Positions 46,796-61,000 of a stretch of 64,000 nt of DNA are shown in pieces. The DNA is taken from assembly GCF_003324165.1 (NCBI RefSeq), contig NW_025407830.1:248001-312000 (forward strand), in the 5' to 3' direction. Source of the DNA: Naegleria lovaniensis. Its lineage: Eukaryota; Heterolobosea; Eutetramitea; Acrasida; Naegleriidae. Both the position numbers and the translations under genes were made by a program. The stretch's first letter is position 1. Each line of letters opens with the position of its first letter. The notes beneath the pieces were generated by a model that saw nothing but the letters and a program-made list of their open reading frames with translations, did not search any database and was not told the origin of the DNA.

Positions 46796-46918
46796 TTTTT
46801 TAATGATTGCGCACTAAACAAATTATTCAAAAGTAAAAGAAATTTTGTATATTGAGGTAAGAGTACAAAACAAAGTGAAAAATCTAGATGATGGACACAA
46901 TAGTGAGCTCTAGTGAAA

Positions 46919-48373
46919 TTATTGTTTACGCAACTTGTATCTCATGCGTGTTGGAGGTGATGGACCAACAACCAATGATGTGTATGATGGGTCTGGGATT
47001 TTACCAATATATTCCATATCATAATATCTCAATAAAATGCTGATAATGCTCTTAACTTGCAAGAGAGCAAAGTTTTCTCCAATACACTTGTGACGACCAG
47101 CACCGAATGGAACAGCACCATACTTGAATTTTTCATGTTCCTTACGTTCAGTCAAACGTTCTGGATCAAAAACATCTGGATTAGTGTAAGTATCAGTACA
47201 TCTTCCAGCAACTGATGGAGAAACAACTAAAATGTTACCCTTTGGAATAATGTATTGTTCACATTCTCTTGGCTTTCTGGCCATTCTCATAATCATGATC
47301 AAAGGTGGATACATTCTGAGAGCTTCTTTCATGCAAGCTTCAAGATAGTCCATCTTCATCACTTTATCATAATCCAAAACCTTATCGGAACCCATAATTT
47401 CTGTTTGTTCCTTTCTAACCTTTTCCAAAACTTTCTTATTAGCAATGACATTCATCAAAGTCCAGCTACTAGTAATTGAAGATGTGTGTTGTCCAGCAAA
47501 CAAACCAGCAATAAGAATACCAATTCTGTGAACATCAGTCAATTCTTGACCATCCTTGTACTTTTGAGTGAGCAAGTGGTCAACAACATCCATCTTGGAT
47601 TCATCCAATAAACGTTCTGGATGCTTCTTATGTTCTTCTCTTCTCTTATCCAACAATTCTTGGAAGATTTCTCCGACAGCCTTTCTAGCCTTGTCACGCT
47701 TTGGAGCTGGAAGTGAAGGATAGAAGAACGACAATGGACTAATACCATCATCAATATCGTGATAGAGTTTACCCAAATTCTTCTCGCTCAAATATTGTCT
47801 GACTTCATCACCCAACAAGCAACGAGAAGCAGTGAAAATAATCAAATCTGCCATCAACTCGGCAACATCAACAGTTCCTTCTGGACCTAATTCCTTTACC
47901 TTACGAGCAATTTCATCTTCAAAGATGTCGACAAAGACACGGAAACGAGCAGTAGTAAGACCCGAGCTTACAAACTTGACTTGTTCCATCATACGTTCAG
48001 TAGAATCGGCATCATAAACAACACCGGTACCGAACACTGGTCTCATGAATCTGTAAACATCACGAAGAGAGAGTTCATTATCGGTAGCCTTGAAGAAAGT
48101 ATCCAAAATCTTTGGATGGTTGAGGAAAGTCATTTCCTTTCCCAAAACTGTAGCAGTGAAAACATCTCCGTACTTCTTGCTGTTATCAATGATGAATTGA
48201 ACTGGGTTCTTTGCAAAGCCAACAAAAGATCCCACATATGGAATCAAGTTTGGAACCCGAGGAGGTTCATTCTTCTTTCCTTTCTGCGAGGAGAAGTATC
48301 GAATCACCAAGAAGACAGCCAAAGCCGTAACCAAGGCTATCACAATATCAAGAACTCCAATTTCAGAGGACAT
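46919..48373 (-). CDS. CYP51: Sterol 14-alpha-demethylase (CYP51)
   Basis: This is a single exon of 484 residues from ATG 48373 (MSSEIGVLDI); upstream codons are open but begin only with GTG. The N-terminal membrane helix (DIVIALVTALAVFLVIRYF) is followed by PRVPNLIPYVGSFVGF. CYP51 signatures: substrate-recognition B-prime region (YRFMRPVFGTGVVYD), I-helix AGLFAGQHTSSITSSWT, E-x-x-R in KEALRMYPPL, and the heme ligand loop PFGAGRHKCIGENFA. Role: oxidative removal of the 14-alpha methyl group from lanosterol/obtusifoliol-type sterols in the ER, the target of azoles. No key residue appears missing. Confidence 0.95.
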   Translation of the reverse strand: MSSEIGVLDIVIALVTALAVFLVIRYFSSQKGKKNEPPRVPNLIPYVGSFVGFAKNPVQFIIDNSKKYGDVFTATVLGKEMTFLNHPKILDTFFKATDNELSLRDVYRFMRPVFGTGVVYDADSTERMMEQVKFVSSGLTTARFRVFVDIFEDEIARKVKELGPEGTVDVAELMADLIIFTASRCLLGDEVRQYLSEKNLGKLYHDIDDGISPLSFFYPSLPAPKRDKARKAVGEIFQELLDKRREEHKKHPERLLDESKMDVVDHLLTQKYKDGQELTDVHRIGILIAGLFAGQHTSSITSSWTLMNVIANKKVLEKVRKEQTEIMGSDKVLDYDKVMKMDYLEACMKEALRMYPPLIMIMRMARKPRECEQYIIPKGNILVVSPSVAGRCTDTYTNPDVFDPERLTERKEHEKFKYGAVPFGAGRHKCIGENFALLQVKSIISILLRYYDMEYIGKIPDPSYTSLVVGPSPPTRMRYKLRKQ

Positions 48374-48431
48374 GATGATGAAAATGTTGTTGAGTTTCGA
48401 GAATTTTTTTGCAGCAACACGCACTTTCGGC

Positions 48432-48635
48432 TCAACGTTGAATTTTCACTTGCAAGGAAGGTTCGCACATCGACACCACAGAGTGTTCTTGTTGCTGGTT
48501 TGCACTTTTGCGCTCTCGCTTCGTCGCTGCTAACAGAGCCTTCTCTTCTTCCAAGCTTGGGTCAGTGGTTCTGAATGAAATTGCCAAATGATGATGTCCA
48601 TGGACTCTTGTGAGCTTTGTGGCAGACGCCTTCAT
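48432..48635 (-). CDS. Short ORF upstream of CYP51
   Basis: This is a 67-codon frame from ATG 48635 (MKASATKLTRVHGHHHLAIS) ending 58 bases before the CYP51 ATG, on the same strand. It is hydrophilic with no recognised motif. It could be an upstream ORF in the CYP51 leader, a tiny gene or chance. The remaining spacer (48636-48967) shows nothing I can name. Confidence 0.25.
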   Translation of the reverse strand: MKASATKLTRVHGHHHLAISFRTTDPSLEEEKALLAATKRERKSANQQQEHSVVSMCEPSLQVKIQR

Positions 48636-48967
48636 TGAGAGGGCAATTTATGCAAGCTATCATTAATGCGGCTATTGTGGTTTTAGCACAGCTCAGAAGA
48701 GAGAGAAGAGAGTGAGCTTTCCCTTGTTCACGAAAAAATGTACAAATTTGTTCAAAATCTTGCTATTGGCCTGTTTTCCTCAAATACCAACTCGAGATGA
48801 TAAAGCGAGCTCTTTACGGTTCGGACTTCGCTTAATACCACTTTGCCATCCGTAAACGATTTTTGTGCATGTTTGAAGCAACTACATGCTCATTCAACAT
48901 GCATTTTAGTCTGGTCTATGTAAATAGACTAATAAGCATTGTTGAAATCGAAAATGATTGTATATTT

Positions 48968-49801
48968 CTACGTTTTCACATATTTAAATTCAAATGAAAT
49001 GTAATCCTTCAAAATTTCGACTCCTCTAGAAATGAGGTTGGGCAATGCTCGTTGTTCTTCATGTGTAAAGTTGGCAAGCACATACTCAGCCAAATCTTGT
49101 CCTGGCTGCTTGGCCATCTCTGGATTCTTCTCAGGAGCAATCCCAACTTTTAATCTGTGATACTTATCCGTTCCTAACTTTGCCTCAATATCTCGTAGAC
49201 CATTATGGCCTCCATGTGCTCCTTTTGCTTTTAATTTAAAAGTTCCAAATGGTTGTGACACATCATCAGTAATAACTAAAATTCGATTCGTGTCATCCAA
49301 ATGGTTCAATTTCATGCCATTCATATCAAAATATTTCTTGACTGGTGTTCCACTTAAATTCATAAATGAGAGTGGCTTCATGCAATGCACATCAAGCTGT
49401 GGATATGTAATAATATTTTTCACTCGTTCCTCAATTTGTGCCATATCAATATCGGCTGTCGAGAAATTCGGGCAGTCCATCATGACGAGATCTTCCTTAA
49501 AATCCTTTCCAGAATATTCTCGTCGTCTCTCGTGCAACCATTTACTCTTCAATCTTTGAATTTCTTTTTCAACAAAATTGTTCTTCAATTCGCTGTGTGT
49601 CCAAAATGTGGCTTGTTCTTTGACACAAATCATGGAATTAAACTTGGACGATTCTCTCCACTCACTGAAACCATATTTCTTGCAAAATTCATTGATAATC
49701 ATGAACCCGATATTATGGCGAGTGAGTTTATATTTTTCTCCAGGATTACCGAGGCCCACCAGCAACAAACGAGAAGAGGCATGGGCAACACGTTGAGACA
49801 T
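48968..49801 (-). CDS. Peptidyl-tRNA hydrolase (Pth1 type) with an internal insertion
   Basis: This is a 277-codon single exon from ATG 49801 (MSQRVAHASS). Pth1 motifs: LLLVGLGNPGEKYKLTRHNIGF with the catalytic His in T-R-H-N, KPLSFMNLSG, VITDDVSQPFG with the catalytic-type Asp, and KGAHGGHNGLRDIEAKLG, then RLKVGI. Known role: hydrolysis of peptidyl-tRNA released from stalled ribosomes. The typical enzyme is about 190-200 residues. Here about 60-70 extra residues (roughly 65-135, rich in Lys/Arg/Glu, including KSKWLHERRREYSGKDF) separate the first motif from KPLSFMNLSG. A short N-terminal extension could be an organelle signal, but it is weak. Confidence 0.88.
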   Translation of the reverse strand: MSQRVAHASSRLLLVGLGNPGEKYKLTRHNIGFMIINEFCKKYGFSEWRESSKFNSMICVKEQATFWTHSELKNNFVEKEIQRLKSKWLHERRREYSGKDFKEDLVMMDCPNFSTADIDMAQIEERVKNIITYPQLDVHCMKPLSFMNLSGTPVKKYFDMNGMKLNHLDDTNRILVITDDVSQPFGTFKLKAKGAHGGHNGLRDIEAKLGTDKYHRLKVGIAPEKNPEMAKQPGQDLAEYVLANFTHEEQRALPNLISRGVEILKDYISFEFKYVKT

Positions 49802-49934
49802 TTTTAAAACTTTTTTCAATCAAATTTTATCGATAACGACTTGTTAATAATACAAGCTCTTGGAGAATGTTATGAAATACAAGAGAATGATACCATCTGG
49901 TCTGGTGTGTTCAAAGTTATCATCGAACATTTGG

Positions 49935-51143
49935 TTAAACGTGTGGATCCGAGACAGCATCGTCAGACTCCTTAATGACTACCATATTCGTTCGATTAGC
50001 AGATCTTGGTGTTTGAGAATTGGACCGAACAGCGGTTGGCTCACCTTCTTTTAAGTTCTTCTCTTCATGTTTCTCAAACAATGGGAAATACATGAAAATG
50101 GTGGCCAATAAAAACATGAGAACGGAAAAGTTGTTCATGAGATCCCATATAATGTAATTGTAGGACCAAAAGACGGTCATGACCAACACCACAATGGCTA
50201 CTAAAAACACAAAAGCGAATGTAATTAAAATCCCTTCCAAAATGAGAATCTTAATGAAAGAACGTTTCGCTGTTCCCGAGGAATTCTGGTGATGAGCAAC
50301 CTTTCGAATCATGTGAATGACCAAACCAGCGGAAATCTGTCCATTTTCCAACAATCATGATGCATTCATAACATTAGAATGAATTAAGAATGGTTGAAAC
50401 TACACACTTACCGATGAAATGATGATTTGGCTCATAATAATAACAGTTACCAAAGAGAAGACAGTCAAATAAATTGGTAATCTAAAATCAGGAATCATTT
50501 TCCATCGAATTGGTCCATTCGAGACTGCAATCAACAGAAAAGCCAAAGTTAATGCAACAAGAAAGACTGCAGTGACTACATTCACTCCAATGAGAGCAAT
50601 CTTGAAAGCTTTCTTGTTGGAGTTGTTAGCAATCACAGTATTGAGAAACACATTCGAAACGAATGAAATGATCAACAATAAGATAGCAACACAGGTCAAA
50701 GTAGTGAATGCTTCAATGCTTCCAACCACATGCATGGTAATGATGGATGCAAATGAAATTCCAGCTTGGTCTGTGGTGAGAGTACTATTTCTGAAAATTA
50801 TATATTCCATATATTCTCTTGAGGATGGAGAGAAAGATGTTGTTACATGATAATCCATTTGAGATACAATTGATTCTTCAATGGAACGATAGATGAGTCG
50901 GCACACGAGTGATGTGCTATGGAATGCCACCAACACCACGACAATTCCCACGAGTATCTTTTGATTGGTCTTCATTCGCTCTCGAAGGTCCTTCTTTGAA
51001 TAAAGATAGAATACGAGAGAAAGTAGCGCCACAAAACACATGAGGGACAAGCTATTAATGACTTGACTAGGAATGCTCTGGGAATAGGGACTGAAATCTG
51101 TTATGGTAAAAAACACAGCATTAGAGGAATTGGTTGAGCTCAT
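49935..51143 (-). CDS. Seven-transmembrane protein, tandem paralogue A, two exons
   Basis: Exon 1 is 50412-51143 and exon 2 is 49935-50336, joined phase 0 (IIISS|ISAGLVIHMI), giving 377 residues. I count seven hydrophobic helices, for example SLSLMCFVALLSLVFYLY, ILVGIVVVLVAFHSTSLV, TCVAILLLIISFVSNVFL, LIGVNVVTAVFLVALTLAF, ILILEGILITFAFVFLVAI and FSVLMFLLATIFMYF. The loop between helices 2 and 3 carries a conserved FRNSTLTTDQAGISF. The N terminus is short and the C-terminal tail is polar with Ser/Thr. The layout suggests a GPCR-like or TOM1/TOM3-like 7TM protein, but I see no diagnostic receptor motif. The same two-exon structure occurs in the neighbour at 51813. Confidence 0.68.
50704..50897. 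repeat. Near-identical tract shared with 52649-52842
   Basis: These 194 bases of exon 1 in paralogue A match 52649-52842 in paralogue B with only a few mismatches by eye, including identity at synonymous sites. The flanking coding DNA is clearly more diverged. Confidence 0.85.
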
Positions 51144-51812
51144 CTCGAGAAGAGTGGTTGGTGATGATGAACTGTTTGTAAGTTTGGGACAGAGATGATA
51201 TCGTTTTTTCTGGTTGATATATTAAAACAATCTCGTCGTTGTTCATGGTTGACATTCCGTTCATGCTAACTCTGTCCACATCTGTCCTCTGTCATCCAAG
51301 TTCATGAACGAGTGTCACAACAGAATGACCACCACTTGGTTTTGGCAGAATCGATTTTTATGCATACTTTGCTTAAATTAACCGATACCTATGCCTTGTC
51401 TTTGTCCATCATGGAATAATTAGATAGTATTAGGAAAGCAATAGGATCCTGAAGTTGGCACCATCATGCCATGACCACTGAGGAAAGGTAATTCCATGGG
51501 ATGCAATCATTCGCTATTCTAGGACTTGATGTTCACCAACTGGAAGTAGAACCGGCCTTATCGTAATATGAAAGAATTAAAAACCTTCCTTTTTGACTGT
51601 TTTGAAGAAATTCAACTTCCTTTTTTTTCAGTTGTTGACACTTCAAACAATCGCCGTTCAGTAACAAGGCGCGTTGGCAGAGCTTTTGGAACATTCTTGA
51701 AGTGGTCTATTGGTGATTTAGTCTGTTTACTGTTCTTTGTAAGGTAGAAAGGTGTTGTTCTTATTTTACATGGATGTGATGCTGCAGCCTCGACCATAGA
51801 TCACACCACCCA
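51144..51812. other. Spacer between tandem 7TM genes
   Basis: This is about 670 bases. No supportable gene or RNA. It should hold the promoter of paralogue A and the 3' end region of paralogue B. Confidence 0.45.
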
Positions 51813-53205
51813 CTACACTTTCAATTCTGACTCCATACCATGGTACTCGATATCCATTGTACTGTTGGGTGGAGTTTGAGTCGTGGTTGTTGTGGTTGGT
51901 GAAGAACCTCGTGGAGATTTGAGGGAATGGTGTTTGTCATTCTTGTTCTCTTCGATTGGTTTGTGGTGCTGTTGTTGGTGTTGTTGATGAAAATGCGGAT
52001 GATCCTTGTTGAAGAGAGGAAAGTACATGATGATAGTGGCCAATAAAAACATGAGAATGGACATGTTGTTGAGCACATCAAAGATGATGTAATTGTAGGT
52101 CCAAAACACCGTTAACATCTCAATGACGATGGCCAATAAAAAGATTGAAGTAAACACAATTAACATTCCTTGCAAAATAATGACCTTAACGAAGGATCGA
52201 TTGGCTCCTTGAGAATTCTGGTGATGGGATAATTTCTTGATGACGACCATTACTAATCCAGCAGAAATCTGTTATTAACATTGTTACATTGTTTGCATCA
52301 AAATAACATTGTTTCAAAGTTCGTTATATCCTACAACACATATTGTACACACTTACCGAAGAAATGAAAATTTGTACAACCAATTGCAACACCACAACCA
52401 ACAAGGCAGCTAAATAAATTGGAAAGCGAATGTCTGGAATGATCTTGTATCGGATAGGCCCGTTCGTGGCAGCAATCAAAAGGATGACAATCATGAGTGA
52501 AATGAGGAAAATGGTAGTTAATACATTCACTGCAATGAGTCCAATTCGATAGGTTTTTCTGTTCGCATCATTAGTCACCACAATATTGAGAAACACATTC
52601 GAAACGAATGAAATGATTAACAACAAGATGGCCACACAAGTCAAACTGGTGAATGCTTCAATGCTTCCAACCACATGCATGGTAATGATGGATGCAAATG
52701 AAATTCCAGCTTGGTCTGTGGTGAGAGTACTATTTCTGAAAATCATATATTCCATATATTCTTTTGAGGATGGAGAGAAAGATGTTGTTACATGATAATC
52801 CATTTGAGAAACAATTGATTCTTCAATGGAACGATAGATGAGACGACATACTAAAGTGGCGATTTGAAAACCAGTTAGTACGAGCACAATACTGATGAGA
52901 ATCTTTTGATTAGTCTTCATATGATCCCGAATATGCTTTTTGGATAAAAGAAACACAACGAGCGTAATCGTTGCTATGAAACAAATCAGAGAAATACTGT
53001 TGATAACTTGGCATGGAACGCTCTGGGAATGGGGGTTGAAATCAGCCATCGTAAAAACCACAGCATCGGTCGGTTGAGATGTGTTGTTAGTAGTAGAGTT
53101 CATCTCTAGAAGTTGTTTTAGGTTGGATAGAGCAAGCATAGTGTTGGGAGCGAGGTGTTTTTTCAAAGGAGAACAAGGCAGCGTGTGTGGTTTTGAAGAT
53201 ATCAT
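51813..53205 (-). CDS. Seven-transmembrane protein, tandem paralogue B, two exons
   Basis: Exon 1 is 52357-53205 and exon 2 is 51813-52268, phase 0, 435 residues from ATG 53205. Compared with paralogue A, an internal Met (MNSTTNNTS, 53103) lines up with A's start, so the true start may be 53103 (401 residues). The seven-helix layout, the FRNSTLTTDQAGISF loop and the intron position are the same as in A. The cytoplasmic tail is longer, with His/Gln and Thr runs (HFHQQHQQQHH, then a Thr6 run). The divergent tails and conserved core suggest a recent duplication followed by different regulation or partner binding. Function unknown. Confidence 0.68.
52649..52842. repeat. Near-identical tract shared with 50704-50897
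   Basis: Second copy of the tract described at 50704-50897, in the same position and orientation of exon 1. Confidence 0.85.
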
Positions 53206-53441
53206 GATACGAGAGAGATAGAGATCTCATTTAGTGTTGATTATAACGCGAGTTATTTGAAAAGCATCCTTTTCCTTTTTGAAACGAGGGTAGTGAGTTG
53301 TTCTCCATTTCAACTGCATTGCTCAACACTTGTCACTATCTTCAGTTGTTTATCACAACTGTAGGTCCTTGGGGCCCTTTGAACAAATCGTCATTGTGAC
53401 TCCGAAAAGAAACGTTGAAATACATTTACAAAAAATTTAAA

Positions 53442-57025
<3,584 letters not shown>

Positions 57026-57382
57026 GCGATTTACAATGTGTGGCTATTTAGGTTGAATTGATTGATGAAATATTCCCTTCCTTTTCATTCTTATTTATTC
57101 CTGAAATGCATTCTGGTGAGCTCCTCTTCCCTCCACAACAATTCAACCACCTCAACAATTTCATTTTACTCATTTATGTATTATTTGCGACTACTGATGT
57201 TGCAATTATTAATGTATATTTAGAAAAAAGGTACAATACACCTCATTTGTCATGCAAAATGTTCATGTATTTTGAAATGTGGTCCATGAAAAAAGCGACA
57301 ACACGTAATCCATCACAAAATTTTAAAGGTGTTGGTATGTTGGCGCCAATCAAATTTTCACAACCGAAAATTAAAAAAAAAA

Positions 57383-58009
57383 NNNNNNNNNNNNNNNNNN
57401 NNNNNNNNNNNNNNNNNNNNNNNNNNNNNNNNNNNNNNNNNNNNNNNNNNNNNNNNNNNNNNNNNNNNNNNNNNNNNNNNNNNNNNNNNNNNNNNNNNNN
57501 NNNNNNNNNNNNNNNNNNNNNNNNNNNNNNNNNNNNNNNNNNNNNNNNNNNNNNNNNNNNNNNNNNNNNNNNNNNNNNNNNNNNNNNNNNNNNNNNNNNN
57601 NNNNNNNNNNNNNNNNNNNNNNNNNNNNNNNNNNNNNNNNNNNNNNNNNNNNNNNNNNNNNNNNNNNNNNNNNNNNNNNNNNNNNNNNNNNNNNNNNNNN
57701 NNNNNNNNNNNNNNNNNNNNNNNNNNNNNNNNNNNNNNNNNNNNNNNNNNNNNNNNNNNNNNNNNNNNNNNNNNNNNNNNNNNNNNNNNNNNNNNNNNNN
57801 NNNNNNNNNNNNNNNNNNNNNNNNNNNNNNNNNNNNNNNNNNNNNNNNNNNNNNNNNNNNNNNNNNNNNNNNNNNNNNNNNNNNNNNNNNNNNNNNNNNN
57901 NNNNNNNNNNNNNNNNNNNNNNNNNNNNNNNNNNNNNNNNNNNNNNNNNNNNNNNNNNNNNNNNNNNNNNNNNNNNNNNNNNNNNNNNNNNNNNNNNNNN
58001 NNNNNNNNN
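57383..58009. other. Assembly gap (627 N)
   Basis: An unsequenced run of N. It is flanked on the left by 10 A (57373-57382) and on the right by 10 A (58010-58019), suggesting that a homopolymer or A-rich repeat stopped the assembly. The stretch 57026-57382 before it is the Rab 3' region with no gene I can support. Confidence 0.97.
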
Positions 58010-58042
58010 AAAAAAAAAAGAAAAATAGATATCTGTTTTTCC

Positions 58043-61000
58043 ATGCCACCCAAAAAGAAAGCAGCGGCCGCTACCTCTTCTTCCTCGAGTAAAACCTCTT
58101 CCACCAAACGTAAGAGAAAAGACGAATCGGATGATGAAGTTGTATCTGATGGAGCTGAATCCGAAGATGTAGAATTTATTGAAGCAGATGAAGCTTCTTC
58201 CAACAAGAACAAGACTGTAGAAGAAGTCTACAAGAAAAAGTCTCTCCGTGAACAGATCTTGTTGAGACCCGATACCTATGTCGGATCTACTCACATGCAA
58301 GAAGAGGAAGAACATTGGGTTTGGGATGATGAATTGAGTAGAATGAGACTCAAGCCTATCCGTTATGTTCCAGCCTTGTACAAAATTTTTGATGAAATAC
58401 TCGTGAATGCCGCTGATCATGTGGTGAGGGATGAGAAGTGTGATAAAATCAAGGTTACCATTGATCCTGAAAAGAATGAAATTTGTGTTTGGAATAACGG
58501 CAGTGGCGTTCCAGTTAAGATCCATCAAGAACACAAAGTTTATGTGCCTACTTTAATTTTTGGTCATTTGTTGACCAGTAGTAACTTTGATGATACCCAG
58601 AAGAGAGTTACAGGAGGAAGAAATGGTTATGGTGCCAAGTTGACGAATATCTTTTCAGAAAAATTCATTGTTGAAACAGTAGATAGTGAAGAAAGGAAAA
58701 AGCTTCGTCAAGTTTGGACAGCAAACATGAGCAATGAGGAAGATCCAAAAATTACTACATGCTCGAAAGCAGACAGCTATACTGAAATTACTTTTTATCC
58801 CGATCTTTCCAAGTTTGGAATGGACAAATTGGATTCTGACATTGTTGGCCTCATGAAAAAGCGAGTTTACGATTTGGCAGGAACCTTAAAAGCTGGCACT
58901 TCCATTTGGTTGAACGGAAAGAAAGTTACTGGAATCAAGACATTCAAAGACTATGTCAAGTTGTACACGGTAGATAAGGAAATCCAATACTATGATGACG
59001 GAAAGCGGTGGAAAGTTGCCGTTACTCTCAGTGATGGAACTATGCAGCAAGTCAGTTTTGTAAATAGTATTAGCACTACAAAAGGAGGAAAGCATGTTGA
59101 GCATGTTGTAAAACAAATTTCAGACCATTTGAAAAAGGTTCTTATCAAGAAGAACAGCACCATCAAACCTGCCTATATTAAGAATCAGTTGTGGGTATTT
59201 GTTAGCGCACTGATCATCAACCCTTCGTTTGAATCCCAATCTAAAGAAACCCTTACAACAAATGTTAAAGATTTTGGATCCAAATGTAAACTAGAGGAAG
59301 ATTTCTTGAAAAAGGTCACTAAATTGGCCTCGGATGCAGTTCTGAAGTATGCCGATTTTAAGTCAGAAAAGGCGCTTAATAAGAAATCAGGTACAAAGAA
59401 ATCAAGACTTACAGGCATTGCAAAGCTGGACGATGCCAACGACGCAGGTGGAAAGAATTCAGAGAAATGCACTCTTATTCTTACAGAAGGAGATTCAGCC
59501 AAAGCTTTGGCTGTGAGCGGATTGAGTGTAGTAGGAAGAGACAAGTACGGAGTCTTTCCTTTGAAAGGTGTTCCACTTAACGTGAGAGATTGCAAACTAG
59601 AAAAAGTCTTAAAGAATGAAGAAATTAGTACACTCGCTAAAATTTTGGGTCTAAAATTCGACAAGGATTACACCAAGGACGATTTAAAAACTCTAAGATA
59701 TGGAAGTATTATGATCATGGCAGATCAAGATCATGACGGTTCACACATCAAAGGTCTTCTCATCAACTTTATACACAAGTTTTGGCCTGGTTTACTTAAA
59801 ATTCCAGGATTTTTGAAAGAGTTCATTACTCCTATTGTTAAGGCAACCAATAAGAAAACCAAGAAATCATTATCATTCTTTACAATTCCAGAATACACAG
59901 AGTGGAAAGAGAGCTTGACAGATACTAAGAGTTGGACCATCAAATACTACAAGGGTTTGGGTACAAGCAACTCCACAGAGGCCAAAGAGTACTTTTCCAA
60001 TATGGACACGCACCAAAAGAAATTCAAATTTGATCCTGAGTGCGAGAAAAAAATTAATACAGCCTTTTCTAAAGACCTGACAAAAGAAAGAAAGGATTGG
60101 CTGAACAATCATCAAGAGGGTACCTATATTGACCATACAAAGAAAGAAATTTTATATTCGGATTTTATTGATAAGGAGCTCGTATTGTTTTCGAAAGAAG
60201 ATTGTAAACGATCCATTCCAAGTATCGTCGATGGTTTGAAGCCTGGACAACGAAAAATTCTGTTCAGCTGTTTCAAGAGAAATTTGAAAAGCGAAATTAA
60301 GGTTGCCCAACTTGCAGGTTATGTCTCAGAGCAGTCCTCATACCATCATGGAGAGCAAAGCTTGACAAGTACCATTATTAACATGGCTCAAAACTTTGTT
60401 GGAAGCAACAACATCAACTTGCTGTATCCAAGTGGTATGTTTGGTACTAGGTTACAAGGTGGAAAAGATGCCGCCAGTGCCAGATATATTTTCACCAGAC
60501 TTTCAGAAATCACAAGATACATTTTCCCAAAGGCTGACGACCCAATTTTAGAATATTTGGATGACGATGGTCAACCCATTGAACCTAAATTCTATGTTCC
60601 AATTATTCCCATGATTCTTGTCAATGGTACTGAGGGTATTGGTACAGCATGGCGAACAAAAATTGATAACTACAACCCAGTAGATATTGTAGAAAACCTG
60701 AAACGAATGATTAACAATGAAGAGCCTAAAGAATTTTATCCATGGTTTAAGGGTTTTGACGGTACGATTGAGACATATGCTTCCAAGAAGTGGCAAACTA
60801 AAGGTATTGCTGAAAAAATTGATGATAATACCATTGAAATTCGTGAACTACCAATACGAGTTTGGACAGAAGTTTTCAAGGAAAGTTTAGAAGAAATGAT
60901 GACAAAGGAACGTATTGATGATTTTAGGGAAAATCATACCGATATTACCGTTTCATTCACCATCAAAATGACTGACTCTCAAATGAAAAAAGCTGAACAG

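Noticed and set aside
57058-58092. Open frames running through the N gap
   Set aside because: They exist only because N is translated as unknown; the real flanks are AT-rich spacer.
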